From Marinobacter zhanjiangensis (lineage in GTDB: Bacteria > Pseudomonadota > Gammaproteobacteria > Pseudomonadales > Oleiphilaceae): 64,000 nucleotides of DNA. Shown here in pieces: positions 10,955 to 20,364 of the stretch; the stretch's first letter is position 1; each line of letters begins with the position of its first letter. A program made the position numbers and the translations under genes. The notes beneath the pieces are model-generated. The model had not been told where the DNA came from. It worked only from the letters and a program-made list of their open reading frames with translations, and made no database searches. The stretch spans positions 372,001-436,000 of the forward strand of contig NZ_BMXV01000003.1 in the NCBI RefSeq assembly GCF_014651935.1, given 5' to 3'.

Positions 10955-13327
10955 ATGAAATTTAGCGAAAAGTGGCTGCGCGAATGGGTTAATCCGGCCA
11001 TTGGCTCACAGGAACTGATGGACCAGATTACCATGGCGGGCCTGGAAGTGGATGGTTTCGAGCCGGTTGCCGGTGGTTTTACCGGTGTCGTCGTGGGCGA
11101 GGTCAGGTCGGTTGCGCCGCACCCGGATGCGGACAAACTGCGTGTCTGCCAGGTCAGCGACGGTGACGAGACGGTGGCGGTGGTATGCGGCGCGCCCAAC
11201 GTGCGGGAAGGACTGAGAGTACCTTTTGCCACCGTGGGCGCCGTGCTGCCGGGTGATTTCAGGATCAAGAAAGCGAAGCTTCGCGGTCAGCCTTCCAACG
11301 GCATGCTGTGTTCCGAATCCGAACTGGGTCTGTCCGATGACCACGCCGGCCTGATGGAGTTGCCGGCGGATGCACCGGTTGGCGAGGCCATTGATCGTTA
11401 TCTCGGCCTCGATGATATCACCATCGATGTGGACCTGACCCCGAACCGTGCGGACTGCCTGTCCCTGCGCGGCCTGGCCCGGGAAGTCGGCGTGCTGACC
11501 GGTGAGTCCGTCCGTGAGCCCGAATTGTCCCCGGTACTGGCAAGCCACGATGAGAGACCATCCGTGGCTGTCGAGGCGCCGGCCGCCTGCCCCCGTTACC
11601 TGGGGCGCATCATCCGCAACGTGGACCTGTCCGTTGCCACTCCCTTGTGGATGGTGGAGAAGCTGCGCCGCAGTGGCGTCCGTTCGATTGACCCGGCGGT
11701 GGATATCACCAACTACGTGATGCTCGAGCTTGGCCAGCCCCTGCACGCCTTCGACCGCGCCGAAATCGAGGGCGGTATCGTAGTGCGCATGGCGAAACCC
11801 GACGAGGAGCTGGTGTTGCTGGACGGCCAGACCGTCAAACTGACCCCGGACACCCTGGTCATTGCCGACCACGCCAAGCCGCTGGCTATTGCCGGCGTCA
11901 TGGGCGGCGAGCATTCGGGTGTGACCGGCAAGACCCGCGACCTGATCCTCGAATCCGCCTGGTTCGAGCCCGTGGCCATGGCCGGCAAGGCCCGGGAGTA
12001 TGGCCTTCACACCGACGCTTCCCATCGCTTCGAGCGGGGTGTGGACTATGAGCTGGCCCGTACCGCCATGGAGCGGGCCACGGCGCTGTTGCTCGCCATT
12101 ACCGGTGGCGAGGCCGGCGAAGTGGTGGAAGTTGCCAGCGATGAGCACCTGCCCAGGGCTGAACAGGTCACTCTGCGCGCCGATCGTCTGAATGCCGTGC
12201 TGGGCATGACTATCGACGCGGCCCGGGTTGAAGACATCCTCACCCGGCTGGGTCTGCACATTGTTGACCAGACCGGCGATCGCTGGACCGTCAGAGTGCC
12301 CAGCTACCGGCCCGATATCAGCATTGAGGAAGACCTCATCGAGGAAGTGGGCCGCATTTACGGCTATAACAACCTGCCGGTGACCGAGCCGGTGGGATCG
12401 CTCGCCCTGCGGCCGGTGAAGGAAGCGGAACGTCCGGTGTCGGCGGTTCGTAACTTCTTCGTGTCCTGCGGCTACCAGGAAGCCATTACCTACAGCTTCG
12501 TGGACCCGAAGGTTCAGGAAGTGCTTGACCCGGAACGGGAGGGTATTGCCCTGGCCAACCCCATTTCCGCAGACCTGGCGGTGATGCGCACGACGCTCTG
12601 GAGCGGCCTGGTCAAGACTCTCGAATACAACCAGAGGCGCCAGCAGCCCCGTATACGTCTGTTCGAGACCGGCCTGCGTTTCGTGAGAAGCGGTGACCGG
12701 ATCGATCAGGAGCCAATGCTGGCAGGTGTTGTCACCGGCGGGCAGCTTCCTGAAAACTGGGCCAATGGCCGTCGTGATGCCGATTTCTTTGACGTCAAGG
12801 GAGAGCTGGAGTCGCTGTTCAGCCTGCTGGGTGTGGAGGTTCGATTTGCCGCCGGCCAACATCCAGCGCTGCATCCGGGCCAGACAGCACAACTGTTTCT
12901 GGGCGATCAAGCGGTTGGCTGGCTGGGCGCCATGCATCCGCAGGTGCAGAAAAAACTGGATGTGGATGGCACGATCCTGATGTTTGAGCTATTCTTGAAT
13001 CCAATCGTTTCCGGATATGTGCCTAATTTCAAAGAAATTTCAAAATACCCTGAAGTTCGGCGGGATTTGGCTATTATTATCGGAAATGAGATTGCGTTTG
13101 CAGACGTTGACCGGGTTGTCCGCAACAATGCCGGTGAGCGTCTGACCGCGTTGCGTGCGTTTGATGTCTATGAAGGTGAAAAACTGGGCGAGGGCAAACG
13201 AAGCCTGGCCCTCAGCCTGTTCTGGCAGCATCCCGAGCGCACACTCAATGATGACGAAGTACATGAGTTCTTTGACAGGGTGATCAACGCCCTGCAGAAA
13301 GAGCTGGGGGCGACACTGAGGAGCTAG
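10955..13327 (+). CDS. pheT: Phenylalanyl-tRNA synthetase beta subunit
   Basis: Large subunit of PheRS that carries editing and tRNA-binding functions. The 790 residues match the E. coli length (795). Domain order: N-terminal tRNA-binding OB fold (about 40-150, with ADKLRVCQV), B3/B4 editing domain (about 210-370), B5 domain (about 400-470), a catalytic-like module, and the C-terminal ferredoxin-like anticodon-binding domain from about 695, starting near [11 protein letters not shown]. Its stop is only 2 bp before the ihfA start, as in E. coli, where ihfA is read together with pheST. Confidence 0.96.
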   Translation: MKFSEKWLREWVNPAIGSQELMDQITMAGLEVDGFEPVAGGFTGVVVGEVRSVAPHPDADKLRVCQVSDGDETVAVVCGAPNVREGLRVPFATVGAVLPGDFRIKKAKLRGQPSNGMLCSESELGLSDDHAGLMELPADAPVGEAIDRYLGLDDITIDVDLTPNRADCLSLRGLAREVGVLTGESVREPELSPVLASHDERPSVAVEAPAACPRYLGRIIRNVDLSVATPLWMVEKLRRSGVRSIDPAVDITNYVMLELGQPLHAFDRAEIEGGIVVRMAKPDEELVLLDGQTVKLTPDTLVIADHAKPLAIAGVMGGEHSGVTGKTRDLILESAWFEPVAMAGKAREYGLHTDASHRFERGVDYELARTAMERATALLLAITGGEAGEVVEVASDEHLPRAEQVTLRADRLNAVLGMTIDAARVEDILTRLGLHIVDQTGDRWTVRVPSYRPDISIEEDLIEEVGRIYGYNNLPVTEPVGSLALRPVKEAERPVSAVRNFFVSCGYQEAITYSFVDPKVQEVLDPEREGIALANPISADLAVMRTTLWSGLVKTLEYNQRRQQPRIRLFETGLRFVRSGDRIDQEPMLAGVVTGGQLPENWANGRRDADFFDVKGELESLFSLLGVEVRFAAGQHPALHPGQTAQLFLGDQAVGWLGAMHPQVQKKLDVDGTILMFELFLNPIVSGYVPNFKEISKYPEVRRDLAIIIGNEIAFADVDRVVRNNAGERLTALRAFDVYEGEKLGEGKRSLALSLFWQHPERTLNDDEVHEFFDRVINALQKELGATLRS

Positions 13328-13329
13328 TA

Positions 13330-13629
13330 ATGACGGCTTTGACGAAAGCGGAAATGGCGGAGAAGCTCTACGAGGAACTTGGCCTGAACAAGCGGGAGGC
13401 CAAGGAAATGGTGGAAGCCTTTTTCGATGAAATCAGAGACGCACTCAGCCATAACGAGCAGGTCAAACTGTCGGGTTTTGGCAATTTTGATTTGCGCGAC
13501 AAGAAGCAGAGACCGGGACGGAACCCGAAAACCGGGGAAGAGATTCCTATCAGCGCACGCCGTGTGGTAACTTTCCGGCCGGGCCAGAAGTTGAAACAGA
13601 AAGTAGAGACCTATGCTGGAAGCCAGTAA
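13330..13629 (+). CDS. ihfA: Integration host factor subunit alpha
   Basis: DNA-bending nucleoid protein that works as a heterodimer with IhfB in transcription, replication and recombination. At 99 residues it has the usual length. It opens [20 protein letters not shown], and the DNA-binding arm is seen as [20 protein letters not shown]. It starts 2 bp after pheT and its end overlaps the MerR-family gene by 17 bp, so all three are probably translated from one mRNA. Confidence 0.96.
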   Translation: MTALTKAEMAEKLYEELGLNKREAKEMVEAFFDEIRDALSHNEQVKLSGFGNFDLRDKKQRPGRNPKTGEEIPISARRVVTFRPGQKLKQKVETYAGSQ

Positions 13630-13978
13630 TAACAACGAACTACCGGCCATCCCTGGCAAGCGCTACTTCACTATCGGTGAGGTAGCTGAGCTTTGTCAGG
13701 TCAAGGCCCATGTATTGCGGTACTGGGAACAGGAGTTTCCACAGCTGTCGCCCGTCAAGCGTCGGGGTAACCGTCGCTATTACCAGCGCGCCGACGTCAT
13801 CACCATTCGTCAGATTCGCAGCCTGCTTTACGAACAGGGCTACACCATCGGTGGCGCCAAGCAGAAACTGAGTGGCGAGGAAATCAAGGAAGACACCAGT
13901 CAATACAGGCAATTGATCCGGCAAACAATCACCGAGCTGGAAGATGTCCTGGACGTGCTCAACGCTCCGGTCCGATAA
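13613..13978 (+). CDS. MerR family transcriptional regulator
   Basis: A 121-residue DNA-binding protein with an N-terminal MerR winged helix: [20 protein letters not shown], then [20 protein letters not shown] helical tail follows that would form the dimer coil. There are no cysteines for metal binding in the C-terminal part, so it is not a metal sensor of the classical type. A MerR protein in this position after ihfA is conserved in many gammaproteobacteria, with no well-established role. It begins inside the ihfA coding region and ends 30 bp before a terminator. Confidence 0.9.
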   Translation: MLEASNNNELPAIPGKRYFTIGEVAELCQVKAHVLRYWEQEFPQLSPVKRRGNRRYYQRADVITIRQIRSLLYEQGYTIGGAKQKLSGEEIKEDTSQYRQLIRQTITELEDVLDVLNAPVR

Positions 13979-14007
13979 GGCCGTGTTGTGGCTCGTTGGT
14001 ATCAAGG

Positions 14008-14034
14008 AACCGGCTCGGGAAGGCCGGTTTTTTT
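14008..14034 (+). terminator. Terminator of the pheST-ihfA-merR unit
   Basis: AACCGGC pairs with GCCGGTT around TCGGGAAG and runs into seven Ts. Clear Rho-independent terminator 30 bp after the merR-family stop. Confidence 0.88.
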
Positions 14035-14110
14035 GTGTCAGGGCACAGGTTGATTCCGGCCAGGGCCGTGAAGGGCTGCCCGGGTTTGTTGAATCGACTC
14101 GCGTCCCTGA

Positions 14111-14379
14111 CTAGTGTCTCGTCTGGTTAATTCGCTGATCTACTGAGCCACTGAGAGCCTTGAGAGCAAGGCGCGGTGGCGAAGGTTTGGTGGTTCCAAA
14201 TCGAGTCAGCGCAACGCGGCTATCAAGGCTCTCAGTGGCTCCCGAAGGGCGCGACGCTGGGGCCTCTGGCCGGTGTTGCCAGCCCTTGATGTGGAACCAC
14301 CACACCTGCGAACTGGCGCCTTGGCCAGAAGCACCAGCGTCACGCAGTAGGTCAGCGAATTAACCAGACGGGACACTAG
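14111..14379. mobile_element. MITE-like element, 269 bp, with nested and interleaved inverted repeats
   Basis: The ends 14111-14145 and 14345-14379 are inverted repeats of 35 bp with only two mismatches, both of which would be G-T wobbles in RNA. Each end begins with CTAG, which may be a 4-bp target duplication (YTAR-type, as made by IS5-family elements) or part of the repeat. Inside, 14149-14168 pairs with 14219-14238 (19 of 20) and 14184-14198 pairs with 14292-14306 (14 of 15). These two internal pairings cross each other, as in a pseudoknot. No transposase is encoded and the small ORFs look accidental. A diverged ~70-bp copy of one end lies at 48069-48138. It fills most of the 437-bp gap between the merR gene and the next CDS. 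Confidence 0.75.
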
Positions 14380-14415
14380 ATTGGCAAACAGGATGTTTAT
14401 ACAAAGGTACAGGCC

Positions 14416-14853
14416 ATGACTCCGGACACACCATTCAGCCAGGATTTCAGTGAGCGTATGCAGACCCTGGGACTGCCCGTTGCTGCGGAGCCCTTCGAAC
14501 ATTTCCCTCGGGCCGTTTCCAATGCCTCGCAGATGGCTGCCGTGGTGGGGCTGCTGGAAGATCAGGCGTCCATGACCGAACTGGTCCGGCGTACCCTCGG
14601 CCTTGAGAAGCTGATGGTGGCGGGTAACTACAACGCCCGGGCCTACACGGCGGGGGTTATCAGCTGCCTGGCCTTTGCCTCCGGTCAGGTGCGGGCCGGT
14701 GGATCTCCCATGGGGGATCTGTTCCGGTTTACCTTCCAGCATCGGCTCCAGTTTCCGGGGTGGCAACTGGTCTTCATGATGAACCGCGCTCTGACCGATC
14801 CGGCTTCCCAGATTCCACACGCTTTTGGTAACCGGGCCCGTCAGGTCGCCTGA
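14416..14853 (+). CDS. Hypothetical protein, 145 aa
   Basis: I do not recognise this protein. It appears soluble, with no signal peptide or clear membrane helix, and is rich in Ala, Phe and Met. The middle (ELVRRTLGLEKLMVAGNYNA) looks helical. Codon usage and GC content match the neighbouring genes, and the antisense frames are no better, so it is probably real. ATG 14416 has only a weak AAAGG upstream. It lies directly after the MITE-like element, whose end is 36 bp before the start, so its natural promoter may have been displaced. The DUF938 gene follows 52 bp later on the same strand. Confidence 0.6.
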   Translation: MTPDTPFSQDFSERMQTLGLPVAAEPFEHFPRAVSNASQMAAVVGLLEDQASMTELVRRTLGLEKLMVAGNYNARAYTAGVISCLAFASGQVRAGGSPMGDLFRFTFQHRLQFPGWQLVFMMNRALTDPASQIPHAFGNRARQVA

Positions 14854-14905
14854 GTGACCGTGTCGGGTCCACCAGGGTAGACTGCTTTTGCCACAGGAAC
14901 CGTTT

Positions 14906-15511
14906 GTGTCTGATTCCCTCCCTTTCTCCCAGGCCTGTAAGAACAACCGACAACCGATTCTGGACCAGCTCACTGACGTGGTAACCGGGCCCGCCGTCGT
15001 GCTGGAAATCGGCACAGGTACCGGTCAGCACGCCGAGTACTTTGCCGGGCAGCTGCCCCATGTGCGCTGGTTGCCAACGGATCATCCGGATAATGTCTGG
15101 ATGTGCCGGCAGCGTCTGGTGCTGGCTGATCTGCCCAATGTGGCGGCGCCCATTGCCCTGAATGTCAGCGAGCGGCCCTGGCCGCTGCCCGCCTTCGATC
15201 ACGCCTATTCTGCCAACACCGCTCACATCATGGCGTGGGAGGAAGTCTGTGACATGTTTGGCGGGGTTGCGGAAGGGCTGGGTGAAGGCGGATGTTTCTG
15301 CCTGTACGGGCCGTTCAATGATCAGGGCGGGTACACCAGCGACAGTAACCGGCAGTTCGACCGGCACCTGCGGGCCAGGCTTCCGCACATGGGTCTGAGA
15401 AACCTGCAGGACCTGGAGGCACTGGCCGCAGGCCTGGGAATGTCCCTGTACCGGAACCTGGAAATGCCGGCCAACAATCGTCTGCTCATATTCAGGAAGA
15501 GCGCTTCCTGA
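14906..15511 (+). CDS. DUF938 family protein (SAM-methyltransferase-like)
   Basis: About 201 residues. It shows the Rossmann-like methyltransferase glycine motif VVLEIGTGTGQHAEYFA, then LPHVRWLPTDHPDN and the motif-IV-like FDHAYSANTAHIMAWEE. Those are the marks of the DUF938 group, conserved in bacteria and animals with no settled substrate. I prefer the GTG at 14906 (SDSLPFSQACKNN) because AGGA lies 8 nt upstream and the homologous part begins there; a TTG at 14888 would add six residues. The Ca2+/Na+ exchanger gene follows 23 bp downstream, so the two may be co-transcribed. Confidence 0.85.
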   Translation: MSDSLPFSQACKNNRQPILDQLTDVVTGPAVVLEIGTGTGQHAEYFAGQLPHVRWLPTDHPDNVWMCRQRLVLADLPNVAAPIALNVSERPWPLPAFDHAYSANTAHIMAWEEVCDMFGGVAEGLGEGGCFCLYGPFNDQGGYTSDSNRQFDRHLRARLPHMGLRNLQDLEALAAGLGMSLYRNLEMPANNRLLIFRKSAS

Positions 15512-15534
15512 CGGCCTGACATCTGGAGAACACC

Positions 15535-16620
15535 ATGACCTGGATGCTATTGGGTGCCGGCCTGGTACTGCTTATCATCGGTGCGGAATTGCTGGTACGG
15601 GGTGCTGCCCGCCTGGCGGCGAGTTTTGGCGTGCCGGCGCTGGTGATCGGTCTGACGGTGGTGGCCTTTGGCACCAGCGCCCCGGAGCTGGCAGTCAGCA
15701 TGAAATCCGCCTGGTCCGGGCAGACCGAACTGGCCATTGCCAATGTGGTGGGCAGCAACATCTTCAATGTGCTGTTCATTCTCGGGCTGGCGGCGGTGGT
15801 GTCGCCGCTGATGGTGTCGCGCCAGCTGATCCGGCAGGATGTTCCCATCATGATTCTGATCAGTGCCGTGGCTGCCGCCATGGCATGGGACGGCATTCTG
15901 GCGTTCCGGGAGGCGGTGGTGCTGTTCACCGGCCTGATCGTCTACACGGTGTTCCTGTTCATACAGGGGCGGCGTAAAGGTCCGCAGCTTGCTGATGGTG
16001 ATGTGGCCGGATTGTCCGAGAAAGCGGTACCTGCCTGGCGCAATCTGCTGCTTGTTGTGGCAGGGCTGGTCCTGTTGGTCATGGGCTCACGCTGGCTGGT
16101 CCAGAGTGCGGTGACCATAGCCGGTTCGCTGGGGGTGAGCGAGGCGGTGATCGGCCTGACCATTATTGCAGCCGGCACCTCGTTGCCGGAGGTGATGACC
16201 TCGGTGATGGCCACTCTGCGTGGGCAGCGGGATATCGCTATCGGCAATGTGGTCGGCAGTAACGTGTTCAACCTGCTGTGCGTGCTGGGCCTGTCGGGGC
16301 TGGTGTCGCCGGAGCCACTGGTGGCCGGCAGCCAGATGGCGTCGCTGGATATTCCGGTCATGCTGGGCGTGGCCCTGCTGTGCCTGCCGCTGTTCTTCAC
16401 CGGCGCCGCACTGACACGGTTTGAAGGCAGCCTGTTCCTGATGCTGTACGTCTGTTATGTCTGGTACATGGTGGCGCTGGCGCTGGCCGTGGATTATCTG
16501 CCGACCCTTCAGGTCACCATTGGATACGGCCTGATACCTCTGGTGGTCCTGGTGGTGGCAGGACTTCTCGGCCGTGACCTGATTGCTCGCCGCCGCTCAA
16601 ACGGGGCGGCCAGTCAGTGA
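15535..16620 (+). CDS. Calcium/sodium antiporter, YrbG-like (CaCA family)
   Basis: Inner-membrane cation/Ca2+ exchanger of 361 residues with about ten transmembrane helices. The two inverted alpha repeats of the CaCA superfamily are plain: GTSAPELAVS near residues 45-55 and GTSLPEVMTS near 214-224, each followed by an NVVGSNIFN/VFN segment that lines the ion site. Length and motif spacing match bacterial YrbG and the archaeal NCX structure family. ATG 15535 sits after CTGGAGAACACC. Whether it moves Na+ or H+ against Ca2+ cannot be read from sequence. Confidence 0.92.
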   Translation: MTWMLLGAGLVLLIIGAELLVRGAARLAASFGVPALVIGLTVVAFGTSAPELAVSMKSAWSGQTELAIANVVGSNIFNVLFILGLAAVVSPLMVSRQLIRQDVPIMILISAVAAAMAWDGILAFREAVVLFTGLIVYTVFLFIQGRRKGPQLADGDVAGLSEKAVPAWRNLLLVVAGLVLLVMGSRWLVQSAVTIAGSLGVSEAVIGLTIIAAGTSLPEVMTSVMATLRGQRDIAIGNVVGSNVFNLLCVLGLSGLVSPEPLVAGSQMASLDIPVMLGVALLCLPLFFTGAALTRFEGSLFLMLYVCYVWYMVALALAVDYLPTLQVTIGYGLIPLVVLVVAGLLGRDLIARRRSNGAASQ

Positions 16621-16826
16621 CGGTTACCTGCGGCGCTGATCTCGCCACGCACATTGGTTTCATCTTCAGAGGATGTCAGCCTGCGTAGCCGGACGAACAG
16701 GTCATGTCTGTCTTTTCTGAGGGATGCGATGTAGCTCGGGGTAATGGACAGCAGCGAGGCCTCGAGTATGGAGCAAAGAAAGGAAAAACCAATAGAGAGA
16801 ACAGCAAACAGAATCAGGAGTGTCAT
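16614..16826 (-). pseudogene. Remnant of a CNNM/DUF21 (CorB-like) membrane protein
   Basis: A 70-residue frame starting MTLLILFAVLSIGFSFLCSI and continuing EASLLSITPSYIASLRKDR. This is the first helix and loop of the CNNM (DUF21) transmembrane domain found in CorB/CorC-like magnesium proteins, normally 350-430 residues. After about residue 50 the family-like sequence stops, and the frame ends against the oppositely oriented exchanger gene. It looks like the 5' stump of a deleted gene rather than a functional small protein, though a small membrane peptide cannot be excluded. The rest of 16827-16973 has no gene. Confidence 0.55.
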
Positions 16827-16973
16827 GCAGGCCCGGCCCAGGTAAACAAGGATGAATGGTATCGCTTCGACATGGCCATGTGAAGCATTAGCACGGCAAG
16901 TACCTCAGGACCGGGAGAAATGAGATAAAAATCGGTATAGTGCTGCAAAGTCTACGTTTCAGGATAGAAGACC

Positions 16974-17750
16974 ATGCTATTTGCCATATTGCTCGGTGCC
17001 GCCATTGGTTATGCCTTTGGCAAGGTACCCGGAATGCTCATCGGTGCCGCCCTGGGTGCGTTCCTGCTTAACCGGCTGAAGAAGAGGCTGGTAGGGCGGC
17101 TGCGAGACATGCAGTCCGGGTTTGTGGAATCGGTGTTCGCCGTAATGGGTGCGGTCAGCAAGGCGGACGGCGTGGTTACCGACGATGAGATCCGCATGGC
17201 CGAGGCCATGTTCGACCGCTTCCACCTGAGTGCCGAGCAGCGGGAGAGCGCCAAGGCGGCTTTCAGCCGTGGCAAGTCGCCGGACTTTGATCTGGACGCT
17301 GAACTGGCGCGGTTCCGGCGCGTATGCAGTGGGCAGTCGGCCCTGCTGCAGATGTTCCTGCAGGTTCAGGTATCCGCGGTAGCCGCCGACGGCGAAGTCC
17401 ACCCGGCCGAGCACGAGATGCTGGTGCGCATTGCCCGCGGCCTGGGGCTGTCGGAGAGCCTGGTTGAACAGCTGGAAGCCACCCTTCGCGGGGCCCAGGC
17501 AGGTGCCGGCGCCAACAAGTATTCCACCTCCGAGCAGATCGACAATGCCTACAAAGCCCTGGGGGTCAGCCCCTCGGCCAGCGATGCTGAACTCAAGCGA
17601 ACCTATCGCAAGCTGATGAGTGAGAACCACCCGGACAAGCTGGCCGGTCGGGGCTTGCCGGAAAGCATGCGGGAAATGGCCGAGGAACGGACCCGTGAGA
17701 TCAGCCACGCCTACGATGTGATCAAGGAGGCTCGCAAGCAGAGTGCCTGA
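16974..17750 (+). CDS. djlA: Co-chaperone DjlA (membrane-anchored DnaJ-like protein)
   Basis: 258 residues: an N-terminal glycine-rich membrane segment (about 1-32, with GxxxG spacing), a TerB-like helical domain (about 45-165, AVSKADGVVTDDEIRMAE and AADGEVHPAEHEML), and a C-terminal J domain with the HPD tripeptide in SENHPDKL. DjlA stimulates DnaK from the membrane and has been tied to envelope stress signalling in E. coli. The next gene starts 8 bp before this one stops. Confidence 0.93.
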   Translation: MLFAILLGAAIGYAFGKVPGMLIGAALGAFLLNRLKKRLVGRLRDMQSGFVESVFAVMGAVSKADGVVTDDEIRMAEAMFDRFHLSAEQRESAKAAFSRGKSPDFDLDAELARFRRVCSGQSALLQMFLQVQVSAVAADGEVHPAEHEMLVRIARGLGLSESLVEQLEATLRGAQAGAGANKYSTSEQIDNAYKALGVSPSASDAELKRTYRKLMSENHPDKLAGRGLPESMREMAEERTREISHAYDVIKEARKQSA

Positions 17751-18957
17751 CGGTTCCGGTCCAGCCGCCATACCCGCAGCGGAGGCCCGCAGAAATTTCT
17801 TCCTGGTCTGCCTGGCCCTGACCTTCTGCTTTATCGTCTACTCCATGCTGATCGTGGCCGTGCCGGTGTACGGCCTGCGATTGGGCGCCTCGCCGTTGGT
17901 ACTTGGTGCCATCCTCAGCAGCCAGTATCTGTTGCCGCTGCTTCTGGCCATTCCCCTTGGCGGTGTCGTCACCCGTTACGGCGGCCGGGCGACTCTTGTT
18001 GCCGGCGCCTTCATAATGGTGGCCGGCCTGTTGGCCATGCATTTCTGGTATGGCTATTCGGGGCTGGTGCTCGGGCAGTTGCTGGTGGGGCTGGCACACC
18101 TGCAGATGGTGCTCTCGGCCCAGACCATCATTTCCAACCTGGGTACCGGGCCGAGACTGGAACAGTATTTCGGCTGGTATTCCACCTGGCTGTCGGGCGG
18201 GCAGGTGGTGGGGCCGTTGCTGGCGGGTGTACTGCTGACGGCTCAGCAGGGTGTTGGCGATGTCTTCCTGGTGATGGCCCTGTTCGCACTTCTCGGTGGT
18301 GTCGCGGGCCTGTGGCTGACCGGCCAGGCCCGGGAGCGTCTGGCCATCCGCCGTCGGGAAACCGGCTTCCGTGCTCAATGGGCGCTGATGCGAACCAGCC
18401 GTGGCGTGCAATTGTCCGTTCTGGTTACTGCGGTAGGCATGTTCGCCCTGGGCGTGTACGGCAGTTATCTGCCGGTCTACCTGGAAAGCCTGGCCATGAG
18501 CCCGGTGGTGATTGGTGTGCTGGTGAGCCTGCGAGCCGGCGTCTCCATGCTGATCCGTCCCTTCATGGCCCGCATGATTGCCCTGGCCGGTGGGCGAGGG
18601 CCGGCGGTACTGCTGGCACTGGGTAGCCTGTCGGCCGGCCTTACCTTCCTTGGGTTCTCCGAGCAGATCGTTATTATTGGCATACTGGCCGTTCTGATCG
18701 GCATTGGATCGGGCCTTACCCAACCGCTGTCCATGGTGATTCTGGCGGAATCGGTCGATCGGGAAAAGCGCTCAGGCGCCCTGGGCATGCGCCTGATGGC
18801 AAACCGGGCGATCCACTTTCTGGCGCCCCTTGTGTTCGGCCTGATGCTGGAGCTGGGTGGCTTCGCGCTCGCCTTCGGTTTGTCTGGCCTTGCGGTAGCG
18901 GTGGCCATACTGGGAATGCGACGATTGCTGGAGGCAGGCCATCAGGTGCCATCGTGA
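17743..18957 (+). CDS. MFS transporter
   Basis: 404 residues with about twelve hydrophobic helices and a large central loop, typical of major facilitator transporters. The helix 2-3 loop GGVVTRYGGRATL matches the MFS signature. It is probably a drug or small-molecule exporter or a sugar-type carrier; the substrate is not evident. The GTG start at 17743 overlaps djlA by 8 bp, so translation is likely coupled. It is followed convergently by the histidine kinase gene 12 bp away, with no clear terminator between. Confidence 0.88.
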   Translation: MPDGSGPAAIPAAEARRNFFLVCLALTFCFIVYSMLIVAVPVYGLRLGASPLVLGAILSSQYLLPLLLAIPLGGVVTRYGGRATLVAGAFIMVAGLLAMHFWYGYSGLVLGQLLVGLAHLQMVLSAQTIISNLGTGPRLEQYFGWYSTWLSGGQVVGPLLAGVLLTAQQGVGDVFLVMALFALLGGVAGLWLTGQARERLAIRRRETGFRAQWALMRTSRGVQLSVLVTAVGMFALGVYGSYLPVYLESLAMSPVVIGVLVSLRAGVSMLIRPFMARMIALAGGRGPAVLLALGSLSAGLTFLGFSEQIVIIGILAVLIGIGSGLTQPLSMVILAESVDREKRSGALGMRLMANRAIHFLAPLVFGLMLELGGFALAFGLSGLAVAVAILGMRRLLEAGHQVPS

Positions 18958-18969
18958 CTGAGGCCTGGC

Positions 18970-20364
18970 TCATTTGAAGGGTTGCTCTGGCAGCCAGATG
19001 CGAACACATAATCCAGGGTGACCATCGGGCCGGTCTTCGAGGGTCAGTTCGCCGCCATGGAGTTCGGCAATCCGGCGTGAGATGGCCAGTCCCAGTCCGG
19101 CCCCGGAGCCCAGCCGCTGGTCCAGTCGCCCAAAGCGGCCAAGGGCTTTTTCATGCTGGGATATGGGAATACCGGGGCCCTGGTCGCAGATGCGTATGCT
19201 GAATCCATCGCCCTCAGCCTCAAGGTGCGTGTCCACCCGGGTGCCTTCGGGGCTGTACTGTATGGCATTGGCCAGCAGGGAGCGCATAAGGGTGCTGATG
19301 AGGGCTTCCTGGCCACTGATCATCGCCTGCCCGGTCGGGTCTTCGAGAGATGGCTCAATCCCCTTGCGCAGTGCCAGGGGAGAAACATCGGCGATGCTCT
19401 GGGCGACAATATCAGAAAGGTTGACGTATTCGGGGCTGAATCCCACGCCAGCGTCCACCCGGCTCAGTAACAGCATCTGCTCCACCAGATGTCCCATCCG
19501 GTCCACGGCGGCAGTCAGTTCGCGGAATTTTTCCGGATCTGAGGATTCCAGCTTTTCCAGGTTCAGGCGCAGCGCAGTCAGCGGGGTACGCAGTTCGTGG
19601 GCGGCATCGGCGGAGAAGCGTCGTTCCCGCTCCAGCGCGTCATCCAGGCGCTCCAGCAACCCGTTGACGGCCATTACCAGGCCGCTCACTTCTCTGGGGG
19701 CGTGGTGAGTGTCGAGTGGGTGTATCCGCTCCGGCGCCATGTGTCGCACTGGCTGTTCCAGTTTCCGCAGCGGCCGGAAGCCCAGTTGAATCGCGATGGC
19801 AACCGCCACCACCAGCAGTGGCAGGGCAATCAGTAACGGCAGGATGTTGCCCATGGCCAGTTCCTGGCTCAGCTCCTGACGAATGTCCTCCCGTTGCGCG
19901 GTGCGTATCCAGTAGCCGGTTTGCGGGTCCTGCAGGGTGAAGGTACGCCACTGGAACCCCGTGGCTTCGGCCCGGGCGTAACCGGGATTCAAGGCCAGGT
20001 CGTCATTGGCGGCGAGTGTGTCCAGCAGGGGCGAGCCATCGGGTGTCCATACTTCGAAGGCGAGTTTCTTCTCGTATTTGTGGCCCGTGCCGTTCGGAAG
20101 AATCTCGTTATAATCTCCCTCTTCCAGCGCGCCTTCGGGGAGTTGCAGGGTTTCCTGAAGGGTGCCCGCCAGTTGGTCCGGTGACTGGGTGCTGGCCAGG
20201 TGATGCACCAGACCCTGAATAATCCGGGTGCTCTGGGCCAGTTCTGCATCAAACAGCTCTTCCAGTTCGTGGTTGCTTTCAATGTAACTCCAGCCGGCGG
20301 CGATCGCTGCAATAAGCATGACGGTGGAGGCTACCAGGGCAATCAGGGTGCGGGTCAGGGACAT
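18970..20364 (-). CDS. Sensor histidine kinase (PmrB/QseC-like)
   Basis: Membrane sensor kinase of 464 residues: a first helix at about 4-26, a periplasmic domain of roughly 130 residues, a second helix near 165-188, HAMP, then the H box FSADAAHELRTPL with its His near residue 255. The N box (LLANAIQYSPEG), G1 (CDQGPGIP) and G2 (GAGLGLAISRRIAELHGG) are intact. The periplasmic part contains several acidic clusters such as EGALEEGDYNE, compatible with cation or peptide sensing. I chose MSLTRT (20364), which overlaps the response regulator by 10 bp. Partner of the adjacent regulator. Confidence 0.9.
   Translation of the reverse strand: MSLTRTLIALVASTVMLIAAIAAGWSYIESNHELEELFDAELAQSTRIIQGLVHHLASTQSPDQLAGTLQETLQLPEGALEEGDYNEILPNGTGHKYEKKLAFEVWTPDGSPLLDTLAANDDLALNPGYARAEATGFQWRTFTLQDPQTGYWIRTAQREDIRQELSQELAMGNILPLLIALPLLVVAVAIAIQLGFRPLRKLEQPVRHMAPERIHPLDTHHAPREVSGLVMAVNGLLERLDDALERERRFSADAAHELRTPLTALRLNLEKLESSDPEKFRELTAAVDRMGHLVEQMLLLSRVDAGVGFSPEYVNLSDIVAQSIADVSPLALRKGIEPSLEDPTGQAMISGQEALISTLMRSLLANAIQYSPEGTRVDTHLEAEGDGFSIRICDQGPGIPISQHEKALGRFGRLDQRLGSGAGLGLAISRRIAELHGGELTLEDRPDGHPGLCVRIWLPEQPFK

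Noticed and set aside
11006..12937. 643-residue open frame antisense to pheT
   Set aside because: It is the shadow of a highly conserved gene in GC-rich DNA; its sequence is rich in His, Gln and Gly with no domain logic, and it has no ribosome site.
14041..14110. tRNA gene after the merR-family gene, as in some relatives
   Set aside because: No cloverleaf, T-loop sequence or CCA was found here; the only tRNA seen is tRNA-Pro at 30206-30282.
14160..14363. 67-residue ORF inside the MITE-like element
   Set aside because: It runs through the inverted repeats, so its sequence is dictated by the palindromes. A similar peptide read from the 48-kb fragment only reflects DNA homology.
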